Of a stretch of 64,000 nt of DNA, positions 49,541 through 62,975 are shown piece after piece. The notes under the pieces are model-generated. The model was not told where the DNA came from and made no database searches. It saw only the letters and a list, made by a program, of their open reading frames with translations. Position numbers and translations under genes: made by a program. Position 1 is the stretch's first letter. Every line of letters starts with the position of its first letter. The stretch is from Moniliella sp. 'wahieum' (lineage: Eukaryota > Basidiomycota > Moniliellomycetes > Moniliellales > Moniliellaceae): NCBI GenBank assembly GCA_003971905.1, contig RSEE01000013.1, positions 434,001 to 498,000 of the forward strand. The letters are read 5' to 3'.

Positions 49541-50594
49541 TTAGTGTAAATGGGATACATTTACAATCTCTTGATGAAGACCGTCACGGAGTCGACTCCT
49601 AAGGGTATGGTCGCTCTTGGGAGGCTTGTTGGTGCATCCGAAAACGTTGCCAGGGACAAGGATATAATAGGCCTCTCGACGTAATAGCAGGGGCGACTCT
49701 CCTTTTGAGTGGCGAGAGAGGCTGCGCAGGAACCCCAGGGCAATATAGTAAAAAACGTGTCTAAGAAAGGTATTCATATCCTCCGGGACGGGAAACGGGG
49801 TTAGGGAAGACAACGTTACCCGAACAAGGACTGCAGAGCCGGAACCGGGATGGGAGCTGAGACTGAAGTAGGCTGGGACTGAATGTGGAGGACGAGAGAG
49901 AAATGATGGGGAGATGGTTGTTCTATTCCGGGAAGAAGATTCTTAACAGAGGAACGATACGGAGAGAAAGGGGGGGGTCGGACGGAAGACATGATTACGA
50001 TGAAATGGTATGACATGCTAGTGTATTTACAATCACGCCAACACTGAAAGCTTCACGGATTGGATACGGTCTATAAAGCCGAACACTGAGCGGCTGATAA
50101 AAGCTGAAGCTGTGGAGATGGGAAGATAAGAGGTGAAGAGGCGGCGGAGAGCAGAGGAGGCAACTATAAGAGAACAGAGAGAGTTATCAGTATACCGTAT
50201 ATGCTTTAGAGAAGACGGGAGCTAAAAGACGTCCACGGATCATGGATAGAAACCACGAACACATTGCTTTCAAGGCATTGCTGGGGAGACTAAAGGGAAA
50301 AAGCACAGCACTGGAGAGGGAGAACGGGGGGCCCGGTAGACGGGACTGAGGAGCAGTCACCACAAGGCAGTCTGTCTCGGGGAGGGAACCATGAAGCGAA
50401 AGCAGACTCGCAGGACTGAGTTCCCGATTAGGACGAAGCGTGGGTAAAAACAAAACCAAGGGACGACTGTCGTCGCCACGGATTCGCAGGTCGATGGGCG
50501 CTCGCGCCACCGGACACGGTGTGGTCATACGCACAGTCGGTGGGAATGTGTGTGTGATGTGAGGCTCAGGCGTTATGTGCACCGTGAAGTGCAC
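49541..50594 (-). CDS. Doubtful hypothetical open stretches
   Basis: Two minus-strand open stretches, 50594-50187 (MHFTVHITPEPHITHTF, then APIDLRIRGDDSRPLVLFLPTLRPN) and 49813-49541 (MNTFLRHVFYYIALGFLRSLSRH). No family is recognised. The first has coding-like composition next to the repeat block and could be the 5' part of a broken gene. The intervening 370 bp has stops in all frames. Treat as unproven. Confidence 0.2.
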
Positions 50595-51206
50595 ATGATG
50601 GTCCTCGTGGGTGATGCAATCGCGATACTAGTAGTATAGTGGTGCTGGTGGCGCTCTAAGCCAACCACCCAACACCACCCTTCATTCAGAGAGGGACATC
50701 AAGCAGTCACAGCCGCCACCAGACCTGGCTTCGGATCAGAGAAGGCAGAAGGAAGAAAACATTGGGGCTGCTGGGTTAAGGAAGGACTGCAGGGACCTTG
50801 GCCTATAACGAACACATGAAGCCAGGCTGTTGTGACCAAGAAGAGAGACAAGTCATCGCGGGTTCGATTAACGATTCCCATTCGAGGGCCTTTCTTTTTT
50901 CCGGAGTACGCCTGATCATTCAATCTGTGTTGCCACTTCTCCCATGCCAGGCTCGTGAGGAGATGATATAGTTTCCCAAAAGAGAGAGAGATCCTCTGCA
51001 GCATTGGCCCTATTGCATGCCACTTGCCGCCCTCGTATCTATATTGTGCGCATTTAATTACGCCCCAGGTTTGCCTCTCCCTCATTTCTGCTCGCTTTCC
51101 TCAATTCGATGTTCCCTTTATGTCCGTGGTTGTGATCAGCTCCATATTTTTTGAGACAGTTGCAGCCATTGATTGCGGCCACTTGGACACGGCGCAACAC
51201 AGTTCT

Positions 51207-51230
51207 GTGTTCAACATGTTCAACATCCAA
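51207..51230. repeat. GTTCAACAT repeat related to the AACGTT heptads
   Basis: Two GTTCAACAT words about 60-85 bp downstream of the BRAP2-like stop. Spacing is 9 nt rather than 7. Confidence 0.6.
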
Positions 51231-51292
51231 AAGCCATAAACAAGTGTTGTGCGCTGGCTCAGGGGAGAGCGGACAAGCGACAAAGAGTCAAA

Positions 51293-53834
51293 TTATAGAT
51301 TAGTTCGCCTCCTCTCGTCCTCTTCCTCATCAACATTATCCCCATCAGTGTTGGTGACAGCCTTGCCCTGTACCGTACCACTCATTGGCTTCCTCTTTTT
51401 GCCCTTCTTCTTTTTCTTCCCCGCCGAAGAGATCTCAGCCTGGTCGGTAGCCATCCGCTGACGGAACTGTTCGGCGCGGGAAAGGGGTTTGGTCGGGAGA
51501 GGCAATACGGTGCCATCTACCAGCCCGTCAACGTTGGCAGCAGCCACGGCCGACATGGCTTCGATTTGGAACATCATGTCCCGGTTTAGATCCTTCTGCT
51601 CTGCCAGATCAGCCGCGTTTTGAGCCAATTGGGAACGCAGTGTGCTCGTCTCAGCCTCAGCGACACGCAAGTTGGCTGCGCTGAGCGCTGTAGTGAGCGC
51701 CCGTTCTTGAGCTAGCTTGTCTGCAACCTCGGCCGCCCGATGCGATTGCCTCTCTACCTCCTGAAGTGCTTGCTCCTTTGCCAACGCAGCATTCGTTGCG
51801 CCTTCCTGAGCCTGTTCAAGCAGTTGGCCCAAGTTTTCATGTCGTTCTTGGAGTTCGATCAGATCCTGTTGCGCCGCAAACGCACGTTGCTCGCCTCTTG
51901 ACTGCGGCGCAGCTCAGATCGAAGTGCTGCCTCGTAGTATCTCCGCTGCTTGTCAAGTTGCGAGGAAAGGAGGTAAGAAAATTCGAGTCCAACCGACTCA
52001 AGCTTCTTGGCCGCCGCGGCCTCACCAGATCCATCGCCTTCGCACCGTCCTGCGGCCGCCATGAGCACCGCTTGGGTAGCCGACGCATCCGCCTCGGCCT
52101 CAGCTTTAGCCGCTGCGGCGAACCGCGGACGCGGCGGCATTCGCCAGGATACTCCACCCTTAGGCCCGCTCGTCGTTCCTGTCGAAAGTTCCACCAGACC
52201 GCCATTGTTTTGGGTGCGCAGAAGCCGGTGGACATAGCGGTCTTCGGTGTAGTCCCATACTCGCTGAGTATCGAGTTCGAGCGAGTACCGGTGGCCCGAA
52301 ACTTGGTAATGTGCATGCGCATGGGCGGCGCTGTACCGCCCGCACCCTACTGCCGCACAAAGAAGGCAGACCCACAAGTCGTCCGAGGTGCCGCAGGAAA
52401 CACACCGTGCCGATGCCTGGGCGCGCCATTGGGGCCCGAAGTAACTGCACACGGGGCAGCGGCTGGCACCCCACCGACTGAGGCAGGCACAGTGGAAAGT
52501 GTGTTGGCAAGGGATGGTCATCAAGCCCGAGATACTCGCATCGAGTCGCTCCAGACAGACGGCACATGTTGGCAGCTCTTGCAGTCCTACTGTTACTGCC
52601 CCGCCCACAGGAGGATCAGGATCAAAGCGGGAGGGATGCGGGGGAAGCCCGGCGGCGGCATGCTGCCGCGGACGAGGCATTGCCCCCGGTACGTGACCTG
52701 TATGGGAAATGGTCACGCTGGTCACATAGACCACTTGGCAAATTTCGCTGGGACGGAGAGCGCTGTAGGGCTGCCCATGAAAAAGCTTGTAAACTCCTCT
52801 GCATCGTCCGCATCTCGGAATTTGAGTAACACGATTGCTCGGTTGGGCAGTGTCTCTCTGCAGAAGTTAGCTTTGGTTCATATAGTGGAGAAGGGAGAAA
52901 CGTACCGGATCATGCGCAGGTGACTGATAGCGCCCACGGCCGGCTCAACAAACTCAAGAAAATCGGAGGCAGTCATCGTGGCAGGCACAGCCAAGACGGC
53001 GAGGATGGTGCCCATCTCCTCCGCTGCTGAGGGGAGCAGGAGGAGTGGGTTGGGTCGGGTCCCGGCATCCTGGTCGGCATCGACCCGATCACGAAACAGA
53101 TGAACGACGCCAAACGTCACGTCCGTTGATCCCTTAGTAAAAGAGTCGGAAGATGGGCATGTGGTGAAGGGGAGGCCACATCGTGTGATGCTGAACGTGC
53201 TCTGGGGTGGAACGCAGCCAATGGGCCTTGTGGGGCATCTGACGAGGAACGGTTGCTCTCGCTCGAGGAGCTCTCCGCCGCATCAGCAAACTCGATCTGG
53301 ATCGGACCAAAGCGCAGGTCGACGGAGGATGCAGGGGAGGGCGAGGGGGGGCGGCGTCAAGGTTGTGTATGGTGTTCTCCTCTGCCGATGCGAGCGACTG
53401 AGCGATGTCCGACAACGGAGGAGGGACCTGCGAATCCCCGTAAAGCGGGATACCGGCAAGCTGAGTCATGGCGCGGTGCCTGAGCCACGTGCTTGCGGTG
53501 GCGAGACGGTGTGAGGTGGGAGCCAAACGGGCGGGGAGGGGTGAAAGAGGGGTGGATCGCCAGCAGGGGTACAAAATATGTGCCTTCACGACGCAGGGCA
53601 TCCAGCTCAGCGTCCCAGTCGGGGGGAGAGCAGAGCTTGCTGCTACTGGCGCGCTGCCCGGGCTGTTCTCGTACAAGTCATGTGGACCCGGTATGCTGGA
53701 CCAGCGCCGGGGGGGAGGTGTGGAGGCCGGGGCGGAGGCGCGTGTGTGCGACGGGAAGAGTGAGCCGAGCGTGCCAAGGGGGCTGCGCCGGGGGGTCTAG
53801 AGGGAGACGAGGTGGATGCGGGGGTGCGCGACAT
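51293..53834 (-). CDS. ETP1: BRAP2/ETP1-type RING finger and UBP zinc-finger protein
   Basis: Predicted E3 ubiquitin ligase of the BRAP2 (IMP) family. Start ATG 53834 (MSRTPASTSSPSRPP). N-terminal domain: DWDAELDALRREGTYFVPLLAIHP (shifted), FGVVHLFRDR, and the RRM-like TILAVLAVPATMTASDFLEFV. A 48-nt intron (about 52909-52862) is followed by VLLKFRDADDAEEFTSFF. RING: CAVCLERLDASISGLMTIPCQHTFHCACLSRWGASRCPVC (about 52580-52450). UBP zinc finger: CVSCGTSDDLWVCLLCAAVGCGRYSAAHAHAHYQVSGHRYSLEL, then RVWDYTEDRYVHRLL. A long coiled coil ends with QKDLNRDMMFQIEA and a basic KKKKKGKKRK tail, TAA at 51295-51293. Frame changes near 53640, 53230, 52720 and 51870. Divergent from DED1. Confidence 0.92.
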
Positions 53835-54167
53835 GACGAGGGTGGCGAAATAATACGATGAGAAGTGGTGGCGGCGGCGGTGGCGAAACGTTAACGAGGC
53901 AGCCTAGGCTGCGGCCAACTGCCGCAAATTGGATATGGTTGATGGATCATCGATCAGGCAACCCCCGACGTGCGCTTACGTCGGGGCCCTCTGCGCGGGA
54001 GTGTCGCATGTCGCGGTGGCTTGCCACATATGACGTCATGTGGCACGTGCCATGCGCCCCACGTGACGCAGACGCCGCTTGCTGCGGACGCGCCGGGGGC
54101 TGCGCCAATTAACACTGCCCCTCGCTGCCGCCCAATCGCATCCTATCCCCTCCTTTCACTTCCGGAC
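53835..54167. promoter_or_regulatory. Shared divergent promoter BRAP2-like / DED1
   Basis: 333 bp between start codons. Contains CACGTG-like and TGACGTCA-like words (54031-54037, 54060-54066) that resemble bHLH/CREB sites; no heptad array. Confidence 0.4.
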
Positions 54168-56281
<2,114 letters not shown>

Positions 56282-57491
56282 TGGGAGGGTATTTCCTCTC
56301 ATGGACACCATCAGTATTTGTATGGCCTCCATGGTGTCAGTCCGTGCGAGCACAGGCGACACATTCTATACTATGTTGGCCCTCCTCACAGTATCAACCA
56401 CACACAGAGAGGGGCTTTTCTCCTTTTTGGTCCCACTATATTACCATCATACGCCCCTGTGGGTATATACCCTAAACTTGGGACCCCACTTATGTCCCTC
56501 TCCTGATCGGTCTCTTTTGGACTTGTGGGGGCAACAATCCATTGGTTTTCTTTGTTAACAATGCCGTCTCTCTCTTCTATACTATAGGGATACACAGGGG
56601 ACCCGTATCGCCCGAATTGCGTTCACGCTGGAAGCATGGCCAGATGAAATCATGTGTCACTGCACGACCCTGCGGCCGAATTGGCGTGTGACGGTTAATA
56701 CAAGTCTTCCATTTCAAGGGAGGAGAAAGCGCGGTGTTGGTGGCCTGACAGGAGCATCGACCTGAAAAGAGGGATAGCCAAGGACACATCCCGCTGAGAT
56801 GTAATCATAGAATATGGCCTCCCTCTGTGTTTTGTTGTGGCGCCTGATTCTACTCTGGTGACTGATAGTACGAAAATCCATTCTCTCCCAAAAACCGGAT
56901 GAGTACGAGTGGTTACGAATAGCCTCTGGTGTGGTATAGACGTACTGTGAGAGCGATAGACAATAGGAAGATGATATCATCCTGAAAATTCTCGACCTTC
57001 ACAAGATCGGCAACGTTGGCCAGGAAGGAGGACTCGCGCCACTCACGTTCCCGCGGACATTGTGAGGCTACGGCTTATGAGCTGATGGCCAGTCCCATGA
57101 GCCCTCCGCTGTTCAGCCTAAAACCTGTTCTGTTTTCCCAGCCTGGTGCTTCCAATCGCACGGATTGGCACGCGTTGTACGTTCGGCTGCTGTTATATTG
57201 GTCGTTGGGTAGACGGTGCGGTGCGCCGGTGTGGGAGGGGGAGGCGGGGGTCGGGCTTCACGCTGATGTGGTCGGAAGAAGCATGTGAACAATTGTACCA
57301 CCGGCAGGCTCTGCGCTCTGGATCCGGTTGTTCGAATGGCGGTCGGACCCGCCGGCGGAGTTGCGCTGGCAATTCCGCCTGCCGCCCCGCTGAGCTGAGC
57401 GGCTGACAATTCTTCCCGTCCGGCGCCCGTCTGCTTCTCCGTAAAGTGCTGCCCACCGCATACGCCCACCGCCAGAGTCGGTCTGCTGGCC
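56282..57491. other. Intergenic region DED1 to OXA1
   Basis: The first 300 bp look like a 3' UTR. The remainder has no recognised gene or array. The last 200 bp upstream of OXA1 are open on both strands but without family similarity. Confidence 0.45.
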
Positions 57492-58925
57492 ATGTCCGCT
57501 GCTCTCCGCTTCGCTCGGCCTGCGCTCCGAGCGCCCGCCACGCCCTCTTGGCCGCCCGCCCTGGCCTGCGCCGTGCCCGGCCGCTGCTCCCCTTGGGCTT
57601 GCTCTCCACCGCACCCGCCCTACTGCTACGGCCCTGCCCGCTCTTGGCCTGGGCACCCTGGGCGCCCCCCTAGTCCCTGGCGCCCGTGCCTTCTCCCTCT
57701 GGCCCTTTGGAAAGTCCAAGGCCCCCGAATCCGAAGCAGTTTGCAGCTGCTCCGGCTGATTCCACCCCAGCGACGAGCGAGGCGGCCGCAGGCGAACCCC
57801 TTTCCTCCGCCGTGGGGGATGCGGTCGAGTCCAGTGCTGGTTCGGCGCCCGAGGTGGCTGCAGCGGCAACCGATGCTGCTACTGCTGCACCCGAGACAGT
57901 GAGTGAGGCAGTGGCTCAGGTGGCGGAGGCGTTGCCCGCCGTGGGCACTGCTGTGCCGGGGGGAGTTTGCTGCGGCGGGCTGCCGAATGGGTACTTGACT
58001 GTGCCTTACTGCCAAGAGTTTCTGGAGTGGCTCGCCGTCTCGACGGGCATGCCATGGTGGGTGGTGATCTTGGGTGTGTCGGTGGCGATTCGGGGTGCCT
58101 TGCTTCCCCTCACGATTTGGGGGAGCGCATGTCGATCACGCTGAACAATGTCCAGCCCAAGATGAAGGCCCTGATGGCCGAGTACAGCTATGCCAAGAAG
58201 CCAACGACCATGCTACGCTGCAAAATCAGGTGCGCGACTGCAGGCGCTACTTACTGCCAACAACATCACCGCCACCACTGCGTTCAAGGCAATGATTCCC
58301 TCCTTCTTGCCAATCCCCGTCTTTGCTACGCTCTTTTTTGCTGTCAACGGCATTGCCAAGGCGGGCCTTGCCTCGATGAGCTACGGTGGCTTGTGTGTGG
58401 ATTCCTGACCTGACCCAGCCGGACCCATACGTATTGCTTCCTATCCTCACCTCAGCCTCGCAGCTCTTGTCCATGGAGCTTTCACGGCAGGTGCAGCCCA
58501 AGGACGAGAACACTCAGCAAAAATTCATGAAGACAGCGTTCCGAATCGGCTGTGCGTGTCGCCGCTGCTGATCAAGAATTGGCCTTCAGGTGTACTGTTG
58601 GTCTGGGCGGTGAATGCGGTGCTGGGTGCGCTGCAGGCTTACGCCCTGCAGCACCCCAGAGCCATCAAGTACTTCGGTCTGCCCAAGCGTGCCGTTGATA
58701 CGCGACCAGTCAACAGCTCTGAAAATACCAAGAGCTTCCTGGAGAAGGGGAAGGACAAGATTATGGGCCTGTTTACCAAGGACCGGGGCATCGTGGTGCG
58801 AGAACGCCAGGCGCAGGAGAGCAGCGCAGTCTGCAAAGCGCCGCGCTGCTCTCGAGCGCTTGGCACCTTCTTCCGGCTTGGCTGGGTCCCGTAACCCTCG
58901 GCGCCCGCCGGCAGGCAAGAAGTAA
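57492..58925 (+). CDS. OXA1: Mitochondrial inner-membrane insertase Oxa1
   Basis: Oxa1/YidC/Alb3-family insertase for mitochondrially encoded membrane proteins. ATG 57492 begins MSAALRFARPALRAPATPSWP, an Arg/Ala/Ser-rich mitochondrial targeting sequence. An Ala/Glu-rich matrix-leader region follows (57750-57950), then the first core helix: FLEWLAVSTGMPWWVVILGVSVAIRGALLPLTI. Next are MSITLNNVQPKMKALMAEY, TTAFKAMIPSFLPIPVFATLFFAVNGIAK (shifted), SYGGL, WIPDLTQPDPYVLLPILTSASQLLSMEL, and after another frame change IKNWPSGVLLVWAVNAVLGALQAYAL. The basic C-terminal tail (ALERLAPSSGLAGSRNPRRPPAGKK), the expected ribosome-binding region, ends with TAA at 58923. Frame changes near 57690, 58125, 58235, 58400, 58555 and 58820. 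Confidence 0.92.
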
Positions 58926-60992
58926 CCGCCATAGTCTCAGGTCCCAATGCACACTTATGCTCAAGACCCTCGCCGTGGTTCGAAGTATGCTCACTGCACT
59001 GTACGACCAAGTTCCTTCCATGCTGTTCCACCCGCTTACAAGACAAGTAGGAGTCGAGCACCGAAGCCTGTGCAGTAAGAAATTATCCTTTACCCCAGGG
59101 GAATGCTCGGTCCCTATAGCGCCACAGATTTCGCCGTGGGGAGGGCCTTAGCTACAGAGACGTGTTCACCTGCCTTTTTCTCTTGATTCGGCTGTTCAGG
59201 ACGCAAATCTGTGTTCAGTGCATCCGCACGCATAGAGAGACGGACAGAGAGGCGCGGATGTAGTAGTAGCTGCGTTAGTGCGAAGAGTGGGGGCATCATC
59301 CCATCGTTCCCCTGGTACCGGCAGTGCATGGGAGTGGGGAGTAGGATGAATCAGCCTTTGGTGGTGGGAGTCGAAGCTGTAGCTGTAGCTGATCATTGCA
59401 GCAGCAGCGTTGTGATGTTGACAACAACAGACAATCGGTTGTTTTTGAAAGCACCTGCTGGCGTTCGACGATGCCGCAAAGTACTATGATAATGCGGTTG
59501 GGCTGATGAAGTGGATGTCCTTATTAGCGAAGTCCCGGCCCCAGGGGTATGGATGGTGCTGGTTGGCTGGCAGTGCACCAATAGAGCGGGGTAGTGGGGG
59601 TCGGGCAACGATTGGGGCCGAGAAGGGAGCTAGGGTAACCGGTAATGATACCTGACTGGGCACACAGAGAGGTAATGACGGGAATGGCGGACAGGTGGGC
59701 AAATGCGAAAAGCCTGGAGGCTCTGCTTGACATTTGAAGCCCCAAGTTGAGCTGGTTGGCAGTACCAGGCGGCCCCGTTCCGCCTCTGTTCCGCCTCCGA
59801 GGTGCCTTCCCTTGATTAGCCTGATTGCATCCACGCCATCTCTTCCCCTGCCTTGTTCGTCTCCCACAAATACACTCGCCTGGGTGAGTGGGAAAGGGGC
59901 ACTGTCCGGCTCTGCCCCCTTGCCCTAGCCTGCTTTTCAAATTTCTAACGCTTAGCCTGAGAGCGCTGAGGCTCAGCGCAGCAGCTGGACACTACTCAGA
60001 CTGAGCACTAAGAGTTACTCCGAAGCGTGAAGCTTGAAGCTTGAAGGTTCGGTTTGACGTTAGTAACTGAGTAGTGAGTAATGAGTACTACTGAGTACCG
60101 AGTAAACGTGAAGCTTTAAGCTCTTCAAGCGTCCCGCCCGCTTCAGCTTTGCAAGGAGCATTGAAGTTCACATCCGGTAACCCGGCCCACATACTGATCA
60201 CCTACCGAGTCACCGGGTCAAATCGACAGCCAAACGGCCGTTAAAAACAAAACAAGTCCATTCGTCGATGATCGATGACGATGAGATGATGTCGATGACG
60301 CACATGATGTCCAGGGAGTGGTCCGCGAATGAATTTCTGCTGCTGCAAGGATGCGAACTACCCAAAAGAACATGCCCCACAGAGACAAGTTGCTACGCCT
60401 GTGGTCCTCATTCCGCGGCATACTACACGCATACTCTTCGGTGTAGGAATGCTCCTCAGGAAAGCTCAGGCCTCAGGATGAGAGCCACAGGCACCCTCAT
60501 TTATTCGTAAGATCACAGGCAAACAGCATGAAACCAAGTCCACCTCTCTCTCTACTGTCCCAGGTTGCTGAGAGGTGTTATAGGGAACAGGCTTCAGAGC
60601 GTTAAGCCCCACGTCTGAATCACAGTACACGGTAAATTAGATGGATGGGGACACAATTTTGTTGTACAGGTGAAGATGGAGCATGGGATGACCGGATGGG
60701 ACACAAGAGAGAGGAAAAAGTGATCCAGTGGCAAAGATGGAAGAATGGAGCAGGGAAGGCGCGGCGAGAGTCAATAGAGATGGGCGAGAAATGCAAAGGT
60801 GACAGCAAGGAGAACCTGGACCACTGGATATGCCAAGAGTTGATGGTGACGACGGGGTAGATGTGGCTAATGGGTGCCAACAAGCGAGGCCGTATAGCGG
60901 TGGGAAGAAGAGAGGGGGGAAAGAGAGAGAGAGAGCCAATCAAGGCAGTAGACGCCAGTGCCAATACAAGAAAGAGCACGAAGAACAGACTG
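58926..60992. other. Intergenic region OXA1 to FAM72-like gene
   Basis: 2 kb without a supported gene. 59480-59940 is open on the minus strand but looks like chance sequence. 59950-60180 has repeated palindromic words (CTGAGCGCTGAGGCTCAG type, GAAGCTTGAAGC, GAGTACT). 60260-60310 has GATGATCGATGA-type words. Confidence 0.5.
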
Positions 60993-62053
60993 TCACCTGC
61001 CCGCCATAGGCAGATCCAGCATCTCATCTGGGCAGAAGGGGCGGTACGTTCACCGCCTTCGACCAAATCGGACCAACTGAGTTTTTCGCCTGCAAGGATC
61101 AGGCGGGCACCAGCATGATACTGGCCCAGGAGCACAGCATAGAGGGAACGAAGGTGCTGGTTGACGCGCCACAGGCGCTGCTGCACAATCCGCGCCTCTC
61201 ATCTTCTGATCCTCGTCCACGGCAAACAAGGCGTCCTCGACGACCAAATGAGCGGTCTTGCCTTGGTCAGCAAGGTGCTGGGCACGAGTTTCAGAGTTTG
61301 CTCTTCGAGGAGGAGGGAAAGGCGGGGAGGAACGGCCATGGCCTTGACGCCCCGATCGCCAGGAAGAACGCCGCTCAGTGGTTGCAATCTCGGTGCAGTG
61401 AAAGACGATACGATGGCTGCGGGAATTAGTTGGTCAGACTCAAGCGGGAGAAAGGGAAGGATGAAGTGAACGTACCCATTGGGGCCCTTGGCGTGCTTAG
61501 CAACATTGTGGGTGCAGCGCGCACAAGGAGACACGACATTGTAGCCAACCACTGACCCGCACCCATTGCATCCCAAGGTCTGGGTCAGGCAGTTGCAAGT
61601 CCGTTCCTTGGCCGGAGGCTCGTATCCGCACTCGTCGCCAAGCAGCGTATCGGGGTGGTAGATGGGACTGCAGTTGGCGGGCATTGCGTCGGTACTGAAG
61701 AGCGTAACATGAGGCTTGAGCAGAAGAACCGCCTTCATGCCCCGGTCGGTGAAGAAGGTAGAGCAATGCGCGCAGCGGACGATATAAACTGTCTGCCGCA
61801 TGCCAGCCTTCTCATTACTGGAGATGGGGCGCTGGTGGATACTGGGGTTGGAGGGGACCGAACGCTGGGCAGGCGGTGAGGGCAAGGGGGGGCGAAACGT
61901 TTCCGGGCGGGAGGGGCATGTCGTACAGCGTGGAGAGCGAGGAACTGACCGAGGCAGAGACGAGGGGCGGAGGGGAGGCGCGCGCCTGTTGGAGCCAAGG
62001 GGTGGCGAGATTGTCGTCGTAGCAGGGCGGAAAGTGAGCGGTGGATGCTGCAT
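60993..62053 (-). CDS. FAM72-like zinc-binding protein
   Basis: Fungal homologue of the small FAM72 family, whose human member binds the uracil-DNA glycosylase UNG2. ATG 62053 opens a Pro/Arg/Ser-rich leader of about 90 residues absent from the human proteins. Core: VYIVRCAHCSTFFTDRGMKAVLLLKPHVTLFSTDAMP, TCNCLTQTLGCNGCGSVVGYNVVSPCARC. The Cys pairs CxxC (RCAHC), CNGCG and PCARC are as expected. A 66-nt intron (about 61475-61410) joins GPNG to HRIVFHCTEIATTERR. Then PGDRGVKAM continues in another frame to LVPSTLLTKARPLIW. That frame stops at 61199, but sequence in shifted frames (VQQRLWRVNQHLRSLYAVLLGQYHAGARL, PDEMLDLPMAGR) continues to TGA at 60995-60993. Confidence 0.82.
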
Positions 62054-62683
62054 CGCAAGCTGGATGCCATGGAAGGAGAGTTGAGCTAGTGATGGAAGTT
62101 GGAGAAGAAGGAGAATGCATGGCAGACGACGGGGGGGTTATATGAGGAAAAAGGTAGTTACTATCAGGGAGGAAGGGGCTGTGCAAACCAAGCCTATGCA
62201 GCCACGAGCGTCACGCATGACGACACACACACGATCAGCGATCCGCAATCAGCGATCAGCTGCCGACTATCCTCCACTGGCTCGGCCAGTGCCTTTCTGC
62301 TGCCGGTCGCAGCGGCATTTCACACGTTGGATGTCACATGTCACATGCCGCACGTCACAGGCATCACACGTCAGATCTCAGGATCTCAGAATCGAATCTG
62401 AGACACAATGCAGTGACTGGGAGCTTGGCTCTGCTCAGCCTGAGCGCTGAGGCTCAGCCCTCCCTCGTCTGCTCCCGGGGGAATCGCCACGAGAGACAGC
62501 ACTCAAGCCGAGGGCCGAGCAGTCGGTCCAGTGCCTCGGATCATCGATCACTCGATCACTACTCGTAACGCGTAACTTGAGGGCGTTGCAGATTCCAGGA
62601 GGACCACAAAAGCACCCGAGAAGCCAATAATGTGACGTGCTGAAAAGTATAGTCACCTCACTTCACCTATGGACACGAGGAAT

Positions 62684-62733
62684 GCATGGTGTATGGTGTA
62701 TGGTGGGTGTATGGTGTATGGTGTATGGTGCAC
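62684..62733. repeat. GTATGGT heptad repeat, six units with one slip
   Basis: Three units, then a GGGT interruption, then three more units. The array edges are GCATGGT and GGTGCAC variants. Confidence 0.9.
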
Positions 62734-62936
62734 TTTGTTCCATAACAGCAGTGCTGCACTAAGCCTTATGCCGCTTTTTCCGAACGTGTACAACAGTGCC
62801 GGCGGTTTGCCCTAGGAGGCTAGTGGTTGCCCATTGCTGCCTGGGGCTACTTCAGGCTACTCCCTGGATTCATGACATCATGCATAGGACGTCCGCGTTA
62901 CTGAACCTTCATCGACTTCATCGATCATCATTAACA

Positions 62937-62975
62937 CATGCATCATGCATCATTAATCATTATCATTAATCATTC
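62937..62975. repeat. CATCATG to ATCATTA heptad array
   Basis: About five units shifting from CATCATG to ATCATTA, the same two words seen together at 45172-45269. Confidence 0.8.

Larger units (their letters stand above)
45121..51292. other. 6-kb gene-poor, AT-richer block of short repeats
   Basis: No recognisable gene over about 6 kb, apart from a doubtful open stretch near 49.5-50.6 kb. Lower GC than the gene regions, especially 45.1-49.5 kb. Packed with 7-nt repeats based on palindromic words (ACTAGT, GATCGATC, ACATGT, AAGCTT, AACGTT). Centromere, silent-repeat or degenerated-element origins are all possible. Confidence 0.5.

Noticed and set aside
56282-56980. Open frames after DED1 as a separate gene
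   Set aside because: Short frames on both strands without similarity, adjacent to a likely 3' UTR.
59484-59940. Minus-strand open frames downstream of OXA1
   Set aside because: Low-complexity Pro/Arg/Gly translation with no motif or splice structure; not supportable as a gene.
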